Shown one piece after another: positions 41,626-50,631 of a DNA stretch of 64,000 bases. The stretch's first letter is position 1; each line of letters starts with the position of its first letter. A model generated the notes under the pieces. That model saw nothing but the letters and a program-made list of their open reading frames with translations, ran no database searches and had not been told where the DNA came from. The stretch comes from Salinispora mooreana (GTDB taxonomy: Bacteria; Actinomycetota; Actinomycetes; Mycobacteriales; Micromonosporaceae). Made by a program: the position numbers and the translations under genes. The DNA lies in the NCBI RefSeq assembly GCF_000379065.1, contig NZ_KB900614.1:3876133-3940132 (forward strand), given 5' to 3'.

Positions 41626-42276
41626 GTGCGCATCCTGGTCATCGACAACTACGACTCGTTCGTCTTCAACCTGGTGCAGTACCTGGGTCAGCTCGGCGCC
41701 GACTGCGAGGTGCGCCGCAACGACGAGATCAGCGTCGCGGAGGTCGGGCAGACGAACGCGAACGGCGTCCTTCTCTCCCCCGGCCCGGGTAGCCCGGATC
41801 GCGCCGGTATCTGTTTCGATCTCATTCGGGAGTACGCTGGGGTGCTTCCCCTCTTCGGTGTCTGCCTTGGCCACCAGGCGCTCGGGGAGGCGTTCGGTGC
41901 CACCGTCGCCCAGGCCCCGGAGTTGCTGCACGGCAAGACCTCCGAGGTTCGGCACCAGGACGTGGGGGTACTGGCCGGCCTACCGAAGGTGTTCACCGCG
42001 ACCCGCTACCACTCGCTCACGCTCGTGCCGGAGACGTTGCCGGACGAGTTGGAGGTCACCGGTTGGACCAGCTCCGGCGTGGTGATGGCGATGCGCCACC
42101 GGACGTTGCCGATCGAGGGAGTGCAGTTTCACCCCGAGTCGGTCCTGACCGAGGGCGGGCACCTCATGCTGGCGAACTGGCTGGCGTCCTGCGGCTTTCC
42201 GGAGGCGCTGGAGCGCGCTCCCGCTTTGGCGGCCGAGGTCGACGCGCGCCGACGTACCGCGTTCAGCGCCACCTGA
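41626..42276 (+). CDS. Glutamine amidotransferase, anthranilate/aminodeoxychorismate synthase component II
   Basis: The product (216 aa) is a class I glutaminase that supplies ammonia to a chorismate-using partner. The start RILVIDNYDSFVFNLVQYL, the nucleophile LFGVCLGHQALGEAFG (Cys about 84) and the HPES motif near residue 167 are complete. In this location (near pknB) actinomycetes usually carry the PabA/TrpG gene. The synthase partner is not adjacent, so folate versus tryptophan use cannot be decided. It starts at GTG and is last in its operon. Confidence 0.92.
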   Translation: MRILVIDNYDSFVFNLVQYLGQLGADCEVRRNDEISVAEVGQTNANGVLLSPGPGSPDRAGICFDLIREYAGVLPLFGVCLGHQALGEAFGATVAQAPELLHGKTSEVRHQDVGVLAGLPKVFTATRYHSLTLVPETLPDELEVTGWTSSGVVMAMRHRTLPIEGVQFHPESVLTEGGHLMLANWLASCGFPEALERAPALAAEVDARRRTAFSAT

Positions 42277-42337
42277 CCGACGACCAACAGCGCCGAACGA
42301 CAGCTCGGGGCGTACCGCGCCCGCCGGACAATGCCAT

Positions 42338-42367
42338 CACCCCGCGCCGTAGCTCCGACGCGGGGTG
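42338..42367. terminator. Terminator between the amidotransferase gene and pknB
   Basis: Perfect 9-bp stem CACCCCGCG/CGCGGGGTG with a 12-nt loop, between the convergent gene ends. Confidence 0.75.
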
Positions 42368-42376
42368 CACCGGCCG

Positions 42377-44248
42377 TCAGCGGGTCGGAAGGCGGGCCGG
42401 AGGCGTGGTCGGGAGGAGGCCACCTCCACCTCTACCTCCAGCGTCACCGTCACCGTCGCCGTCACCTCCACCGTCGCCGTCACCTCCACCGTCGCCATCG
42501 CCATCGCCATCGCCATCGCCGTCGCCCGGCGGGTCGGCCGGCTCCGGCGTCGGGGACTCGGTCGGCTCCTCGAGCACCGTCACCGTGATGGTCACCGTCT
42601 CGCCCTTCTCAAGCGGGGTGTTCGGGCTCGGGTTCTGGTTCGTCACCCGACCTTCGTCGCCCGGTGGCACCGGCTGGCCCTCCCGGACGTCGACCCCGTA
42701 GCCGGCGTCAACGAGGTCATCCTTGGCATCCTCGACGGAGCGGTTCACCACGTTCGGTACGGTGCCGATGTTGCCCTTGGAGACGGTCAGCGTGACCACC
42801 TCCCCCTCCGCCGCCTGGCTGCCCTCATCCGGCGACACCCGCAGGACGTTGCCCTCCGGCTCCGCACTGTCTACGAGATCGCGCTTCACCTCGAAGCCGG
42901 AGTTCTCCAGCTGCTGCTTCGCGTTGTCGAACTTGGCGCCGACCAGGGTGTTCGGGATCGTCACCGTCGCCGGCCCAGCGCAGATGAAGACCGTGACGGT
43001 CCCGTCCGGAGCCAGCTGTTGGCCCTGTCTTGGCTCCTGCTTGGCCACCCTGTCCTTGGTGCAGTCGTTGTCGCGGACCGCCTCGCCGGTATTCGCCACC
43101 AGACCTTCCCGCTGGATCTCTGCGAACGCTTCCTCCTCCGTCAGCCCGGTCACCCGCGGGACCGTGACCTGCTCGGCTTCTCGGGGCTGCCACTGGGTGA
43201 CGGCCAACGCGACCACCGCGAGTACGGCGAGCGCGGCGAAGGCGGCGATCAGCCACGACGACGTCCGGCGCCGACGTGGGTCACCGACCCGGGCCGGTAT
43301 CTGCTGGGTACGCGGACCGGGCGCGGCGGCCGGGTATCCGGCGCCGGCCGGGGCAAGCTGGGTGGTCTCCTCCTCCCGCAGGACCGGGGTCGCCAGGACC
43401 GGCCGTCCGGCGGCGGCACGCAGCAGGTCCGCCCGCATCTCGCCGGCGCTCTGGTAGCGGTTGAGCGCGTTCTTCGACAGCGCCTTGAGGATGATCGCGT
43501 CAACTGCCGGGGGGACCTCCGGGTTGAGGTCGCTGGGCGTCGGTGGCGTCTCCCGGACATGCTGGTAGGCGACGCTGACCGGGCTGTCTCCGACAAACGG
43601 TGGGTGCCCGCAGAGCAACTCGAAGAGCACACAGCCGGCGGCATAGACATCCGAACGGGCGTCCACCGACTCGCCGCGGGCCTGCTCGGGCGAGAGGTAC
43701 TGGGCGGTGCCGATCACGGCGCTGGTCTGTGTCATCGTGGTCGCACCGCTGGCCAACGCCCGGGCGATCCCGAAGTCCATCACCTTGACCTGGCCGGTCT
43801 GGGTGAGCATGACGTTGCCGGGCTTGATATCCCGGTGGATGATGCTGTGCCGGTGGCTGAACTCCAGCGCCGCGCACATGTCGGCGCAGATCTCCAGCGC
43901 CCGGCGTGGCTGGAGCCGCCCCTCGCCGCCCAGCACCTCCTTCAGAGTCCGCCCGCCGACGAACTCCATGACGATGAACGGCAGGGTCTCACCGGTCGGC
44001 GCCTGTTCCTCGCCGGTGTCATAGACGGCGACGATGGCGGGGTGGTTGAGGGAGGCAGCGTTCTGCGCCTCCCGTCGGAACCGCATCTGGAAGGTGGCGT
44101 CCCGGGCCAGATCGGCCCGGAGCATCTTGATCGCAACATCCCGACCCAGTCGCAGGTCACGACCGCGATGCACCTCGGCCATGCCGCCGTAGCCGATGAG
44201 CTCGCCGACCTGGTAGCGGCCACCGAGCAGGCGCGCCTGCGCTGTCAT
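42377..44248 (-). CDS. pknB: Serine/threonine protein kinase PknB with PASTA domains
   Basis: The product (623 aa) is the main Ser/Thr kinase of cell growth. Kinase domain: glycine loop IGYGGMAEV, Lys41, HRDIKPGN (138-145), DFG (158-160), APE-like SPEQ. One membrane helix (SWLIAAFAALAVLAVVALAV) separates it from three PASTA repeats (VTVPRVTGLTEEEAFAEI; VTIPNTLVGAKFDNAKQQL; GTVPNVVNRSVEDAKDDLVD) that sense muropeptides or lipid II. The C-terminal 45 residues are an Asp-Gly repeat that is not part of the family. The ATG overlaps the pknA stop (ATGA). Confidence 0.95.
   Translation of the reverse strand: MTAQARLLGGRYQVGELIGYGGMAEVHRGRDLRLGRDVAIKMLRADLARDATFQMRFRREAQNAASLNHPAIVAVYDTGEEQAPTGETLPFIVMEFVGGRTLKEVLGGEGRLQPRRALEICADMCAALEFSHRHSIIHRDIKPGNVMLTQTGQVKVMDFGIARALASGATTMTQTSAVIGTAQYLSPEQARGESVDARSDVYAAGCVLFELLCGHPPFVGDSPVSVAYQHVRETPPTPSDLNPEVPPAVDAIILKALSKNALNRYQSAGEMRADLLRAAAGRPVLATPVLREEETTQLAPAGAGYPAAAPGPRTQQIPARVGDPRRRRTSSWLIAAFAALAVLAVVALAVTQWQPREAEQVTVPRVTGLTEEEAFAEIQREGLVANTGEAVRDNDCTKDRVAKQEPRQGQQLAPDGTVTVFICAGPATVTIPNTLVGAKFDNAKQQLENSGFEVKRDLVDSAEPEGNVLRVSPDEGSQAAEGEVVTLTVSKGNIGTVPNVVNRSVEDAKDDLVDAGYGVDVREGQPVPPGDEGRVTNQNPSPNTPLEKGETVTITVTVLEEPTESPTPEPADPPGDGDGDGDGDGDGGGDGDGGGDGDGDGDAGGRGGGGLLPTTPPARLPTR
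42444..42527 (-). repeat. Tandem short repeats encoding the Asp-Gly tail of PknB
   Basis: Plus-strand units GTCGCC, CATCGC and CTCCAC recur over about 84 bp, giving (GD)n and GGGDGDGG runs in the protein. The most regular part is 42492-42521 with repeated CCATCG. Such hexamer arrays change length easily by slippage without shifting frame. Confidence 0.85.
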
Positions 44249-45669
44249 CGCGTTTGTCGTCCTTCGCTCGTCGTCGTCTCGTCGCCGCCCATCGAGGGCA
44301 GTTGCAGTCGACGGTACGACGTTCGGTCTGAATCGTCGCGTCCGTCGAGCCGGAGTTCGCCGGAGGTTCCTGGCGACTGCCCCAGCCGGCCAGAGGGCCC
44401 GCCAAACACCTCGCCCCAAACGTAGGAAACCATGCCAAAGCAGGTCAGGACCAGAGCGGCCAGGAGGAGAGCGAGGAGCATTCCCCCGAACCGGGACCGG
44501 CGGGGCGGTGGGCCTGGCACCGGGGGATGCCCGGGACGCACTGACCCCAACGGCACAGCGGCGACCGGGGACCGCCCGACCTGCGGCTGCGGGGCGGGCG
44601 GAGGAGAAGGCTGCGGCGCCACCGGTGAGCGGGAAACCTGCGGTGGACGGGCAACGACCGGCGGCGGCACTTTGGCCCGACCCGGCGCCGGCGCGGCGGG
44701 CGCGGCCGACACCACGCTGGCTCGGCCCGGCGCCAGCGCGGCAGGCACCGCCGAAACCGGACTGATCCGACCCGGCGCCACCGAAACCGGACTGGCCCGA
44801 CCCGGCGCCGGTGAGGCCGGACTGGCCTGTCCCGCCACCCGGGCTGCCTGAGAGAGCTGGGCCTTCAGCTGTCGGCTCACCCCGGCCAGCGCCGCCGCGC
44901 TCGGCCAGCGGTCCGCCGGGTCCTTCGCCATGGCCCGCTCGACCACGGCCCGCACCTGCGGTGGAATGTCAGCAGGCAGCGCCCGAGGTGTGTCCCGGAC
45001 GTGCTGCAGGGCGATCTCGAGGGGGTTGTCGCCGGCAAACGGTCGCCGGCCGGAGAGGCACTGGTAGGCAACCACACCGAGGGCGTACACGTCCGAAGCA
45101 GGGGTGGCGACCGCGCCGGTGGCCTGCTCCGGTGAGATGTACGAGGCGGTGCCGAGCACCGAGCCGGCGGCGGTGAGCTGGGCCACCAGGTCGGATCGGG
45201 CGATACCGAAGTCGGTGAGCACCAGGGTGCCGTTCGGGCGAACGAGGAGGTTGCCGGGCTTCACGTCTCGGTGCACGATGCCCTCCAGATGGGCGGCGTG
45301 CAACGCGTCGGCGGCCTGGGCCACCAGGGCCATCGTCCGGGCGGAGGTGAGCCGACCGACCCGGTTCAGGGTGGCCAGGAGCGCCTCACCCTCCACGTGC
45401 TCCATCACCAGGAAGGCGATCTGCTGGTCGCTGCCGAAGTCGTAGATGTCAACGACACCGGGGTGGTTGATGGTCGCCATCGTGCGCGCCTCGCCCCGGA
45501 ACCGCTCGGCGAAGTCAGGATCGTCGAGCAGGGCCGGCAGGAGACTCTTCACGGCGACTGTCCGGCCGAGCACCTCGTCGGTGCCGCGCCAGACGTCGCC
45601 CATGCCGCCGCTGGCGATCCGCTCGTCGAGACGGTAGCGGTTGCCGAGCTTCACCCCGGAACTGAGCAT
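44245..45669 (-). CDS. pknA: Serine/threonine protein kinase PknA
   Basis: The product (474 aa) has an N-terminal kinase domain (glycine loop IASGGMGDVW, Lys41, HRDVKPGN, DFGIAR) and no PASTA domain. A Pro/Ala/Ser linker with repeats of APGRASPVS type follows, then one membrane helix (GMLLALLLAALVLTCFGMV) and a short outside tail. PknA works with PknB on cell-shape and division targets. It starts 1 nt after the pbpA stop and ends overlapping pknB by 4 nt. Confidence 0.94.
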   Translation of the reverse strand: MLSSGVKLGNRYRLDERIASGGMGDVWRGTDEVLGRTVAVKSLLPALLDDPDFAERFRGEARTMATINHPGVVDIYDFGSDQQIAFLVMEHVEGEALLATLNRVGRLTSARTMALVAQAADALHAAHLEGIVHRDVKPGNLLVRPNGTLVLTDFGIARSDLVAQLTAAGSVLGTASYISPEQATGAVATPASDVYALGVVAYQCLSGRRPFAGDNPLEIALQHVRDTPRALPADIPPQVRAVVERAMAKDPADRWPSAAALAGVSRQLKAQLSQAARVAGQASPASPAPGRASPVSVAPGRISPVSAVPAALAPGRASVVSAAPAAPAPGRAKVPPPVVARPPQVSRSPVAPQPSPPPAPQPQVGRSPVAAVPLGSVRPGHPPVPGPPPRRSRFGGMLLALLLAALVLTCFGMVSYVWGEVFGGPSGRLGQSPGTSGELRLDGRDDSDRTSYRRLQLPSMGGDETTTSEGRQTR

Positions 45670-45670
45670 G

Positions 45671-47176
45671 TCAGCGGCTCCCCGGCGAGGCGATCGCCGC
45701 CTGCATGATCTGCCCGGCGATCCGGGCGGCCTCGGCGCTGCCACCGTCGCCGGCCTCCTCCAGCAGGACACAGACCGCGGAGACCGGGTTGCCGTCCTTG
45801 TCGAGCGCGAAGCCGATGAACCAGCCATGATCGGGAGTGTCCGGGCCCGCCTGTGCCGTGCCGGTCTTGCCGCCGACGGTGTAGCCGCTGATCCGGGCGT
45901 TGCGGCCGGTGCCGTTCTGGACGACGCTCTCCATCATCTCCCGCAGGTCGGCGGCGACCTGGTCACCGACCGGCTGGCGCAGCTCGTCGGGCTCGGCGGT
46001 GTAGTAGTTGGTGGTGCGATCAGCGCCGAGAATCTGGCTGACGAGATACGGCCGCATCTGGCTGCCGTCGTTGGCGACCGTGGCGGCGATCAGGGCGCCC
46101 TGGAGCGGAGTCATCCGAACATCGCGCTGGCCGATGGAGGACTGGGCGAGGGCAGCCGGGTCAACGCTGCCGTCGGCGTTCTCCATGCTGCCGGTCCGAC
46201 TGGCGGCGACCGATTCGCCGTCCTCACCGAGCCGGCCAACGGTCAGGTCGTCCTGCTCGAAGCCGAACTGCCGGGCCTTCTCCTTGAGCGTGTCCGCGCC
46301 GAGGCGCACACCGAGCTGTGCGAATCCGGTGTTACACGACTCGGTCACCGCGTTCATCAGGGTGACCTCCGCCTCCGGGCAGATGGAGGGGGCGGCGTTC
46401 CCGATCGGCTCGCCCGAGGTCGGCGGCGTCCAGCTGGGTCCGGCGGGGATCTTCGTGTCCTGGGTGACACCGTTCTCGAGCGCGGCGGCGGCCATCACGA
46501 TCTTGAAGGTGGAGCCCGGCGGGAGCACCTCGCCGAGCGCCCGGTTCTTCAGCGGACCGTCCGGGTTCTGCTGCAACTCGTTGTAGGCCGCCGTGGCCTC
46601 GTCCGAGTCGTGGCTGGCCAGTGGATTCGGGTCGAAGCTCGGCATCGAGACCAGCGCCTGTATCGCCCCGGTACGCGGGTCGAGCGCGATGGCCGCACCC
46701 TTACTGACCCCCTTACGGTTCTCCCGCAGCTGCTCGTACGCGACATCCTGCGCCTGCTTGGAGATGGTGAGCAGGACGTTCGCACCGGCGGTCTCGTCGC
46801 CGGTAACCAGATCCCGCAGCCGGTCGCCGATCAGCTGGTCGCTGGTGCCGGCCAGGAATGCGTTCTCCGCCTCCTCGATGCCGGTGTCGGCCAGGTTGAC
46901 CGGCTTGTAGCCAATCGCGTGGGCGTACTTCGCCCCGCCGGGGTAGGTGCGCAGGTACTCCAGTTCCCCGTCGGTCTCCTTGCTTACCGCTAGTGCCGTG
47001 CCCCCGGCCTCGATGTTGCCGCGCTTGCGCTCGTATTCGGCGACCTGGACCCGGCCGTTGTAGTCGCTGTTGCGGTAGTCGTCGGCCTTGTAGGCCTGAA
47101 TCCAGTTCAGGTTCGCGAAGAGAAGCCCGAACAGGACCATCACGACGAGACCCACTCGGCGCAGTGGCGCATTCAC
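45671..47176 (-). CDS. pbpA: Penicillin-binding protein PbpA (class B transpeptidase)
   Basis: The product (501 aa) cross-links peptidoglycan peptides. It has an N-terminal membrane anchor (VGLVVMVLFGLLFANLNW) and the three active-site motifs: STFK (Ser222), SCN (280-282), and KTG (437-439). Its ATG overlaps the rodA stop (ATGA at 47173-47176). The pair PbpA-RodA forms a glycosyltransferase-transpeptidase complex. In mycobacteria PbpA is a PknB substrate, consistent with this operon. Confidence 0.95.
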   Translation of the reverse strand: MNAPLRRVGLVVMVLFGLLFANLNWIQAYKADDYRNSDYNGRVQVAEYERKRGNIEAGGTALAVSKETDGELEYLRTYPGGAKYAHAIGYKPVNLADTGIEEAENAFLAGTSDQLIGDRLRDLVTGDETAGANVLLTISKQAQDVAYEQLRENRKGVSKGAAIALDPRTGAIQALVSMPSFDPNPLASHDSDEATAAYNELQQNPDGPLKNRALGEVLPPGSTFKIVMAAAALENGVTQDTKIPAGPSWTPPTSGEPIGNAAPSICPEAEVTLMNAVTESCNTGFAQLGVRLGADTLKEKARQFGFEQDDLTVGRLGEDGESVAASRTGSMENADGSVDPAALAQSSIGQRDVRMTPLQGALIAATVANDGSQMRPYLVSQILGADRTTNYYTAEPDELRQPVGDQVAADLREMMESVVQNGTGRNARISGYTVGGKTGTAQAGPDTPDHGWFIGFALDKDGNPVSAVCVLLEEAGDGGSAEAARIAGQIMQAAIASPGSR

Positions 47177-48663
47177 GGTCTGATCACCTCCGTGGGGGCA
47201 CCGTGTAGCTGCTCTGGCGGTCCGCCCGTCGGTCGGGCCGATGGAGAGCCACCACCGGTCACCGGCCGACGGGCGGCATCGGAGATCCGGAGCAGGATCG
47301 CGATCAACAACCAGTTCGCCATCAGCGACGAACCACCGGCGGAGAGGAACGGCGTGGTCTGGCCGGTGAGCGGAATCAGCCCGCTGATCCCGCCGACGAT
47401 CACGAAGACCTGGAGCCCGAGGGTGAACGCCAGGCCACCGGCGAGCAGCTTGCCGAACGAGTCGTGAACCGCCAGCGCGGCGCGCAGCCCCCGCTCGACG
47501 ATGAGCAGGTAGACCACCAGCAGGGCGGAGAGACCGAAGAGACCGATCTCCTCGCCGAGGCCGGCGAAGATGAAGTCGTTCTGCACCTCGGGCAGCTTGA
47601 GCGGCTGGCCGGCGCCGGGGCCGGCGCCGAACATGCCACCACTACCGAGGGCGAGCAGCCCCTGCACCAGCTGGTAACCGTTGTTGTACGGGTCGGCGAA
47701 CGGGTCCAGCCAGATGTTGGCCCGCAGGTAGAAGTTGGCGAACGGGCCACCGATCATGTCGCCCAACACGTACGCCAGATAGGCGCCGCCGAAGAAGAGC
47801 ACCAAGCCGATGAGGAGCCAGCTCACCCGTTCGGTGGCGATGTAGAGCGTCGCCACGAACATGCCGAAGTAGAGCAGGGAGGTGCCCAGGTCCTTCTCGA
47901 AGACCAGGACCAGGAGGCTGATCAGCCAGACCACCACGACCGGCCCGAGGTCCCGGCCCCGCGGGAAGTCGACACCGAGAAACCGGCGACTGGCCAGGGA
48001 GAGGACCTCCCGCTTGCGGACCAGGTAGTACGCGAAGAAGGCGAGCAGCGCGAGCTTGGCGAACTCACCAGGTTGGATGGAGAGGCCGCCAACCCGAATC
48101 CAGAGCTTCGCGCCGTTGATCTCGGAAATGCTCGGCGGGAGCACCGCCGGGATCATCACCAGCACGATGCCGGCGAGACCCAGCGTGTACGCGTACCGGG
48201 AGATCGAGCGGTGATCACGGACCACGGCGAGCAACCCGGCGGCGAGAGCGACCGAGATCAGTGTCCAGGCGAGTTGACGCCCGCCGGTGCCGGCGAAGGT
48301 CGCCAGTTCGGCGCGCTCGCTCGGGGTGGCGCGGGCCAGGTCCAGCCGGTGCAGGAACCCGACACCGAGGCCGTTGAGGAGGGCGACGGCCGGCAACAGG
48401 GCCGGGTCGGCGAAGGGAGCCAGGAACCGGATCGCCACATGCAGGCCGAGGAAGACGGCGCTGAGCGCGGCGGCCGGCACCCAGAAACTCGGCGTGACCG
48501 TGTCGAGCACGCTGGCTTCGACCATCGCCCCGTACGCGGCTACCAGCACCATGGCGAGCAGCAGCAGCGACAGCTCGGCGTTGCGCCGGGACCGGGCCAG
48601 CCGCACGCCGCTCTGCCCGCCCCTGCTGGTGGGCGGGGATGTCGACGTGGCCGCTGCGGTCAC
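47173..48663 (-). CDS. rodA: SEDS-family peptidoglycan glycosyltransferase RodA/FtsW
   Basis: The product (496 aa) has ten or more membrane helices and the SEDS signatures: QPGEFAKLALLAFFAYYL, FEKDLGTSLLYFGMFVATLY, DPYNNGYQLVQGLLALGSGG and SGLIPLTGQTTPFLSAGGSS. It polymerises lipid II. I start at GTG 48663, which has AGGA 6 nt upstream and follows the pstP stop by 28 nt; the longer ORF to 48723 would overlap pstP by 32 bp. Confidence 0.93.
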   Translation of the reverse strand: MTAAATSTSPPTSRGGQSGVRLARSRRNAELSLLLLAMVLVAAYGAMVEASVLDTVTPSFWVPAAALSAVFLGLHVAIRFLAPFADPALLPAVALLNGLGVGFLHRLDLARATPSERAELATFAGTGGRQLAWTLISVALAAGLLAVVRDHRSISRYAYTLGLAGIVLVMIPAVLPPSISEINGAKLWIRVGGLSIQPGEFAKLALLAFFAYYLVRKREVLSLASRRFLGVDFPRGRDLGPVVVVWLISLLVLVFEKDLGTSLLYFGMFVATLYIATERVSWLLIGLVLFFGGAYLAYVLGDMIGGPFANFYLRANIWLDPFADPYNNGYQLVQGLLALGSGGMFGAGPGAGQPLKLPEVQNDFIFAGLGEEIGLFGLSALLVVYLLIVERGLRAALAVHDSFGKLLAGGLAFTLGLQVFVIVGGISGLIPLTGQTTPFLSAGGSSLMANWLLIAILLRISDAARRPVTGGGSPSARPTGGPPEQLHGAPTEVIRP

Positions 48664-48691
48664 TGAACGTCCTGACAGATCAAGCCGGCGC

Positions 48692-50143
48692 TCACTCGGG
48701 CGACCGGCAGGCGGCCGGGTCAACGGCCGGCGGCGGGATGGCGGGCAGGGAGTCGGGCGAGGGGGTCGGTTCGGTCGGCGCGCTGGTTGCCGGGGTGCTC
48801 GGTGTGGCGGAGGTCGCCGGCGGCGTACTCGGAACGGAAGCCGACGTCGGCGCAGCGATCTCTGCGGTCGGGCTCGACACCACCGGCGGGCTCGGGCTCG
48901 GGCTGGGACTGGGGGGACAGGTCGGCTTCAGGTTGGGGTTGGTCGGGGTATCGGCGGTCAGCTCGGCCAGCCGACGCTCCGCATCCGCTTCACTCTTGGC
49001 CGGGATGCCCTGTTTGACCTGCTCCTGCGCGGCGAGTGTGAGGTCGTCCAGCTCGGCGGAGCTGGTCGAGTGCACGGCAGAGAGGTCAATACCGGCGACC
49101 TGCCCCTCAATGCCTCGGAACACCGCGACCTGGCCACTCTCCGTGGCTCCGACGTAGTAGTGCCGCTGGGTATAGCTCCACCCACCGTAGAGCGCTCCGC
49201 CCAGCAGGACGAGTAGGGCGAGGCACATCGCCGCGAGGCGGATCGGCCGACGCCGACGGGGCTCCGGCTCGTCGTCGGTCGACGCTGTCGACTCGTCCGG
49301 CGTCGCCGGTGGCGACCCGGAGAGCGCCGAGGCGCGGGCCGCGGGGGTGGAGTCGTCGGCGGAGGTCGCCATGCCCCGGTCCCGGGCGGCGGCACCACCG
49401 ACGATCGGGGTCGCCTCGACGATGTCCTGGTCCGTCGCGTCGGCGATGATCACGGTGATGTTGTCCGGTCCGCCGCCGCGCAGCGCGAGCTGGACCAACC
49501 GCTCCACGCACTGCTGCGGGTCGGCGTACTCCCGCATCGTCTCCACGATCGTCTCCGCGCTCACCACGCCCGAGAGACCGTCGCTACAGATCAGGTACCG
49601 GTCGCCGGTGAGGACCTGGCGGACCGAGTACTCCGCGTCGATGTCCCGACCGTCGAGAGCCCGGGTCAGCAGCGACCGCTGGGGGTGGCTGCTCGCCTCC
49701 TCGGCGCTGATCCGGCCCTCGTCAACGAGCATCTGGACGTACGTGTCGTCCTTGGTTATCTGAGCGAACTCGCCGGCGCGCAGCAGGTAGGCGCGGGAGT
49801 CGCCGATGTGCACCATGCCCAGCTTGCTGCCGGAGAAGAGGATCGCGGTGAGCGTCGTCCCCATCCCCTCCAGTTGCGGGTTGGCGTCAACGGTCTCACG
49901 GAGCTGTTGGGTGGCGTTGGTAACAGCCGAACGAAGCGCATCCACGAGGGCGTTGCCCGGCACATCCTCATCCAGTGGTGCCATGGCACCGATGACGATG
50001 TTGCTGGCGACGTCACCGGCGGCCATACCACCCATGCCGTCGGCGACGGCGAGCAGCCGTGGCCCGGCATAGACGGAGTCCTGGTTACCGTCTCGGATCA
50101 GCCCGCGGTCGCTGTGGGCCGCATAGCGGAGGGTCAGAGTCAT
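48692..50143 (-). CDS. pstP: Serine/threonine phosphatase PstP (PP2C)
   Basis: The product (483 aa) removes phosphate from PknA/PknB and their targets. The PP2C domain (residues 1-240) has SDRGLIRDGNQDS, AVADGMGGMAAGD, VHIGDSRAYLLR, LICSDGLSGVV and GGPDNITVIIAD. One membrane helix (LAAMCLALLVLLGGALYGGW) follows, then an outside domain and a Pro/Ser/Thr tail longer than in mycobacterial PstP. It overlaps fhaB by 4 nt. Confidence 0.94.
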   Translation of the reverse strand: MTLTLRYAAHSDRGLIRDGNQDSVYAGPRLLAVADGMGGMAAGDVASNIVIGAMAPLDEDVPGNALVDALRSAVTNATQQLRETVDANPQLEGMGTTLTAILFSGSKLGMVHIGDSRAYLLRAGEFAQITKDDTYVQMLVDEGRISAEEASSHPQRSLLTRALDGRDIDAEYSVRQVLTGDRYLICSDGLSGVVSAETIVETMREYADPQQCVERLVQLALRGGGPDNITVIIADATDQDIVEATPIVGGAAARDRGMATSADDSTPAARASALSGSPPATPDESTASTDDEPEPRRRRPIRLAAMCLALLVLLGGALYGGWSYTQRHYYVGATESGQVAVFRGIEGQVAGIDLSAVHSTSSAELDDLTLAAQEQVKQGIPAKSEADAERRLAELTADTPTNPNLKPTCPPSPSPSPSPPVVSSPTAEIAAPTSASVPSTPPATSATPSTPATSAPTEPTPSPDSLPAIPPPAVDPAACRSPE

Positions 50144-50625
50144 GGCCGTAATTCGAGTGAGGTGCGCCCGATGCGGATCGGCACGCCGAGGGGGACGGGG
50201 GTAGGTCCGGTGACCTTAGCGCGATCCAGGTAGGTGCCGTTAGTCGAACCGAGGTCCTCGACGAACCACTGCCCGTCGCGAGGCACGAGCCGGGCGTGTC
50301 GAGCGGAGGCGTAATCATCAGTGATCACGAGGGTGGAATCCTCGGCCCGGCCGATTGTAATCTGCGCCTCACCGAGAGTGATGCGGGTGCCGGCTAACTG
50401 GCCGGCGGTCACCACCAGCTGGTGGGCTGCCTTTCCCCGCTTCACCCGGGCCGGCTTGCCGCCCTGACCAAGGACGGCCCCGACGCCCCGGGGGGCCGCT
50501 ACCAGCCGACCAGAACGGGCACCCGCGAAGAGGTCCCGGCGAATCACCCCGACCACCGTAAAGACGAAAATCCACAACAGGATCAGGAACCCGAACCGGG
50601 CAACGGTGATGACGAGTTCCGGCAA
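50140..50625 (-). CDS. fhaB: FHA-domain protein FhaB (FipA type)
   Basis: The product (161 aa) has one N-terminal membrane helix (VARFGFLILLWIFVFTVVGV) and a C-terminal FHA domain (ITIGRAEDSTLVITDDYASA, RHARLV, VEDLGSTNGTYLD) that binds phosphothreonine. It lies between fhaA and pstP with a 4-nt overlap to the latter. The family links phosphosignalling to septal proteins. Confidence 0.94.
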   Translation of the reverse strand: MPELVITVARFGFLILLWIFVFTVVGVIRRDLFAGARSGRLVAAPRGVGAVLGQGGKPARVKRGKAAHQLVVTAGQLAGTRITLGEAQITIGRAEDSTLVITDDYASARHARLVPRDGQWFVEDLGSTNGTYLDRAKVTGPTPVPLGVPIRIGRTSLELRP

Positions 50626-50631
50626 GACGGA

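Noticed and set aside
42365..44425. Plus-strand frame of 686 codons opposite pknB
   Set aside because: It is the antisense shadow of a certain gene; its product has no domain and shows the composition of reversed high-GC code.
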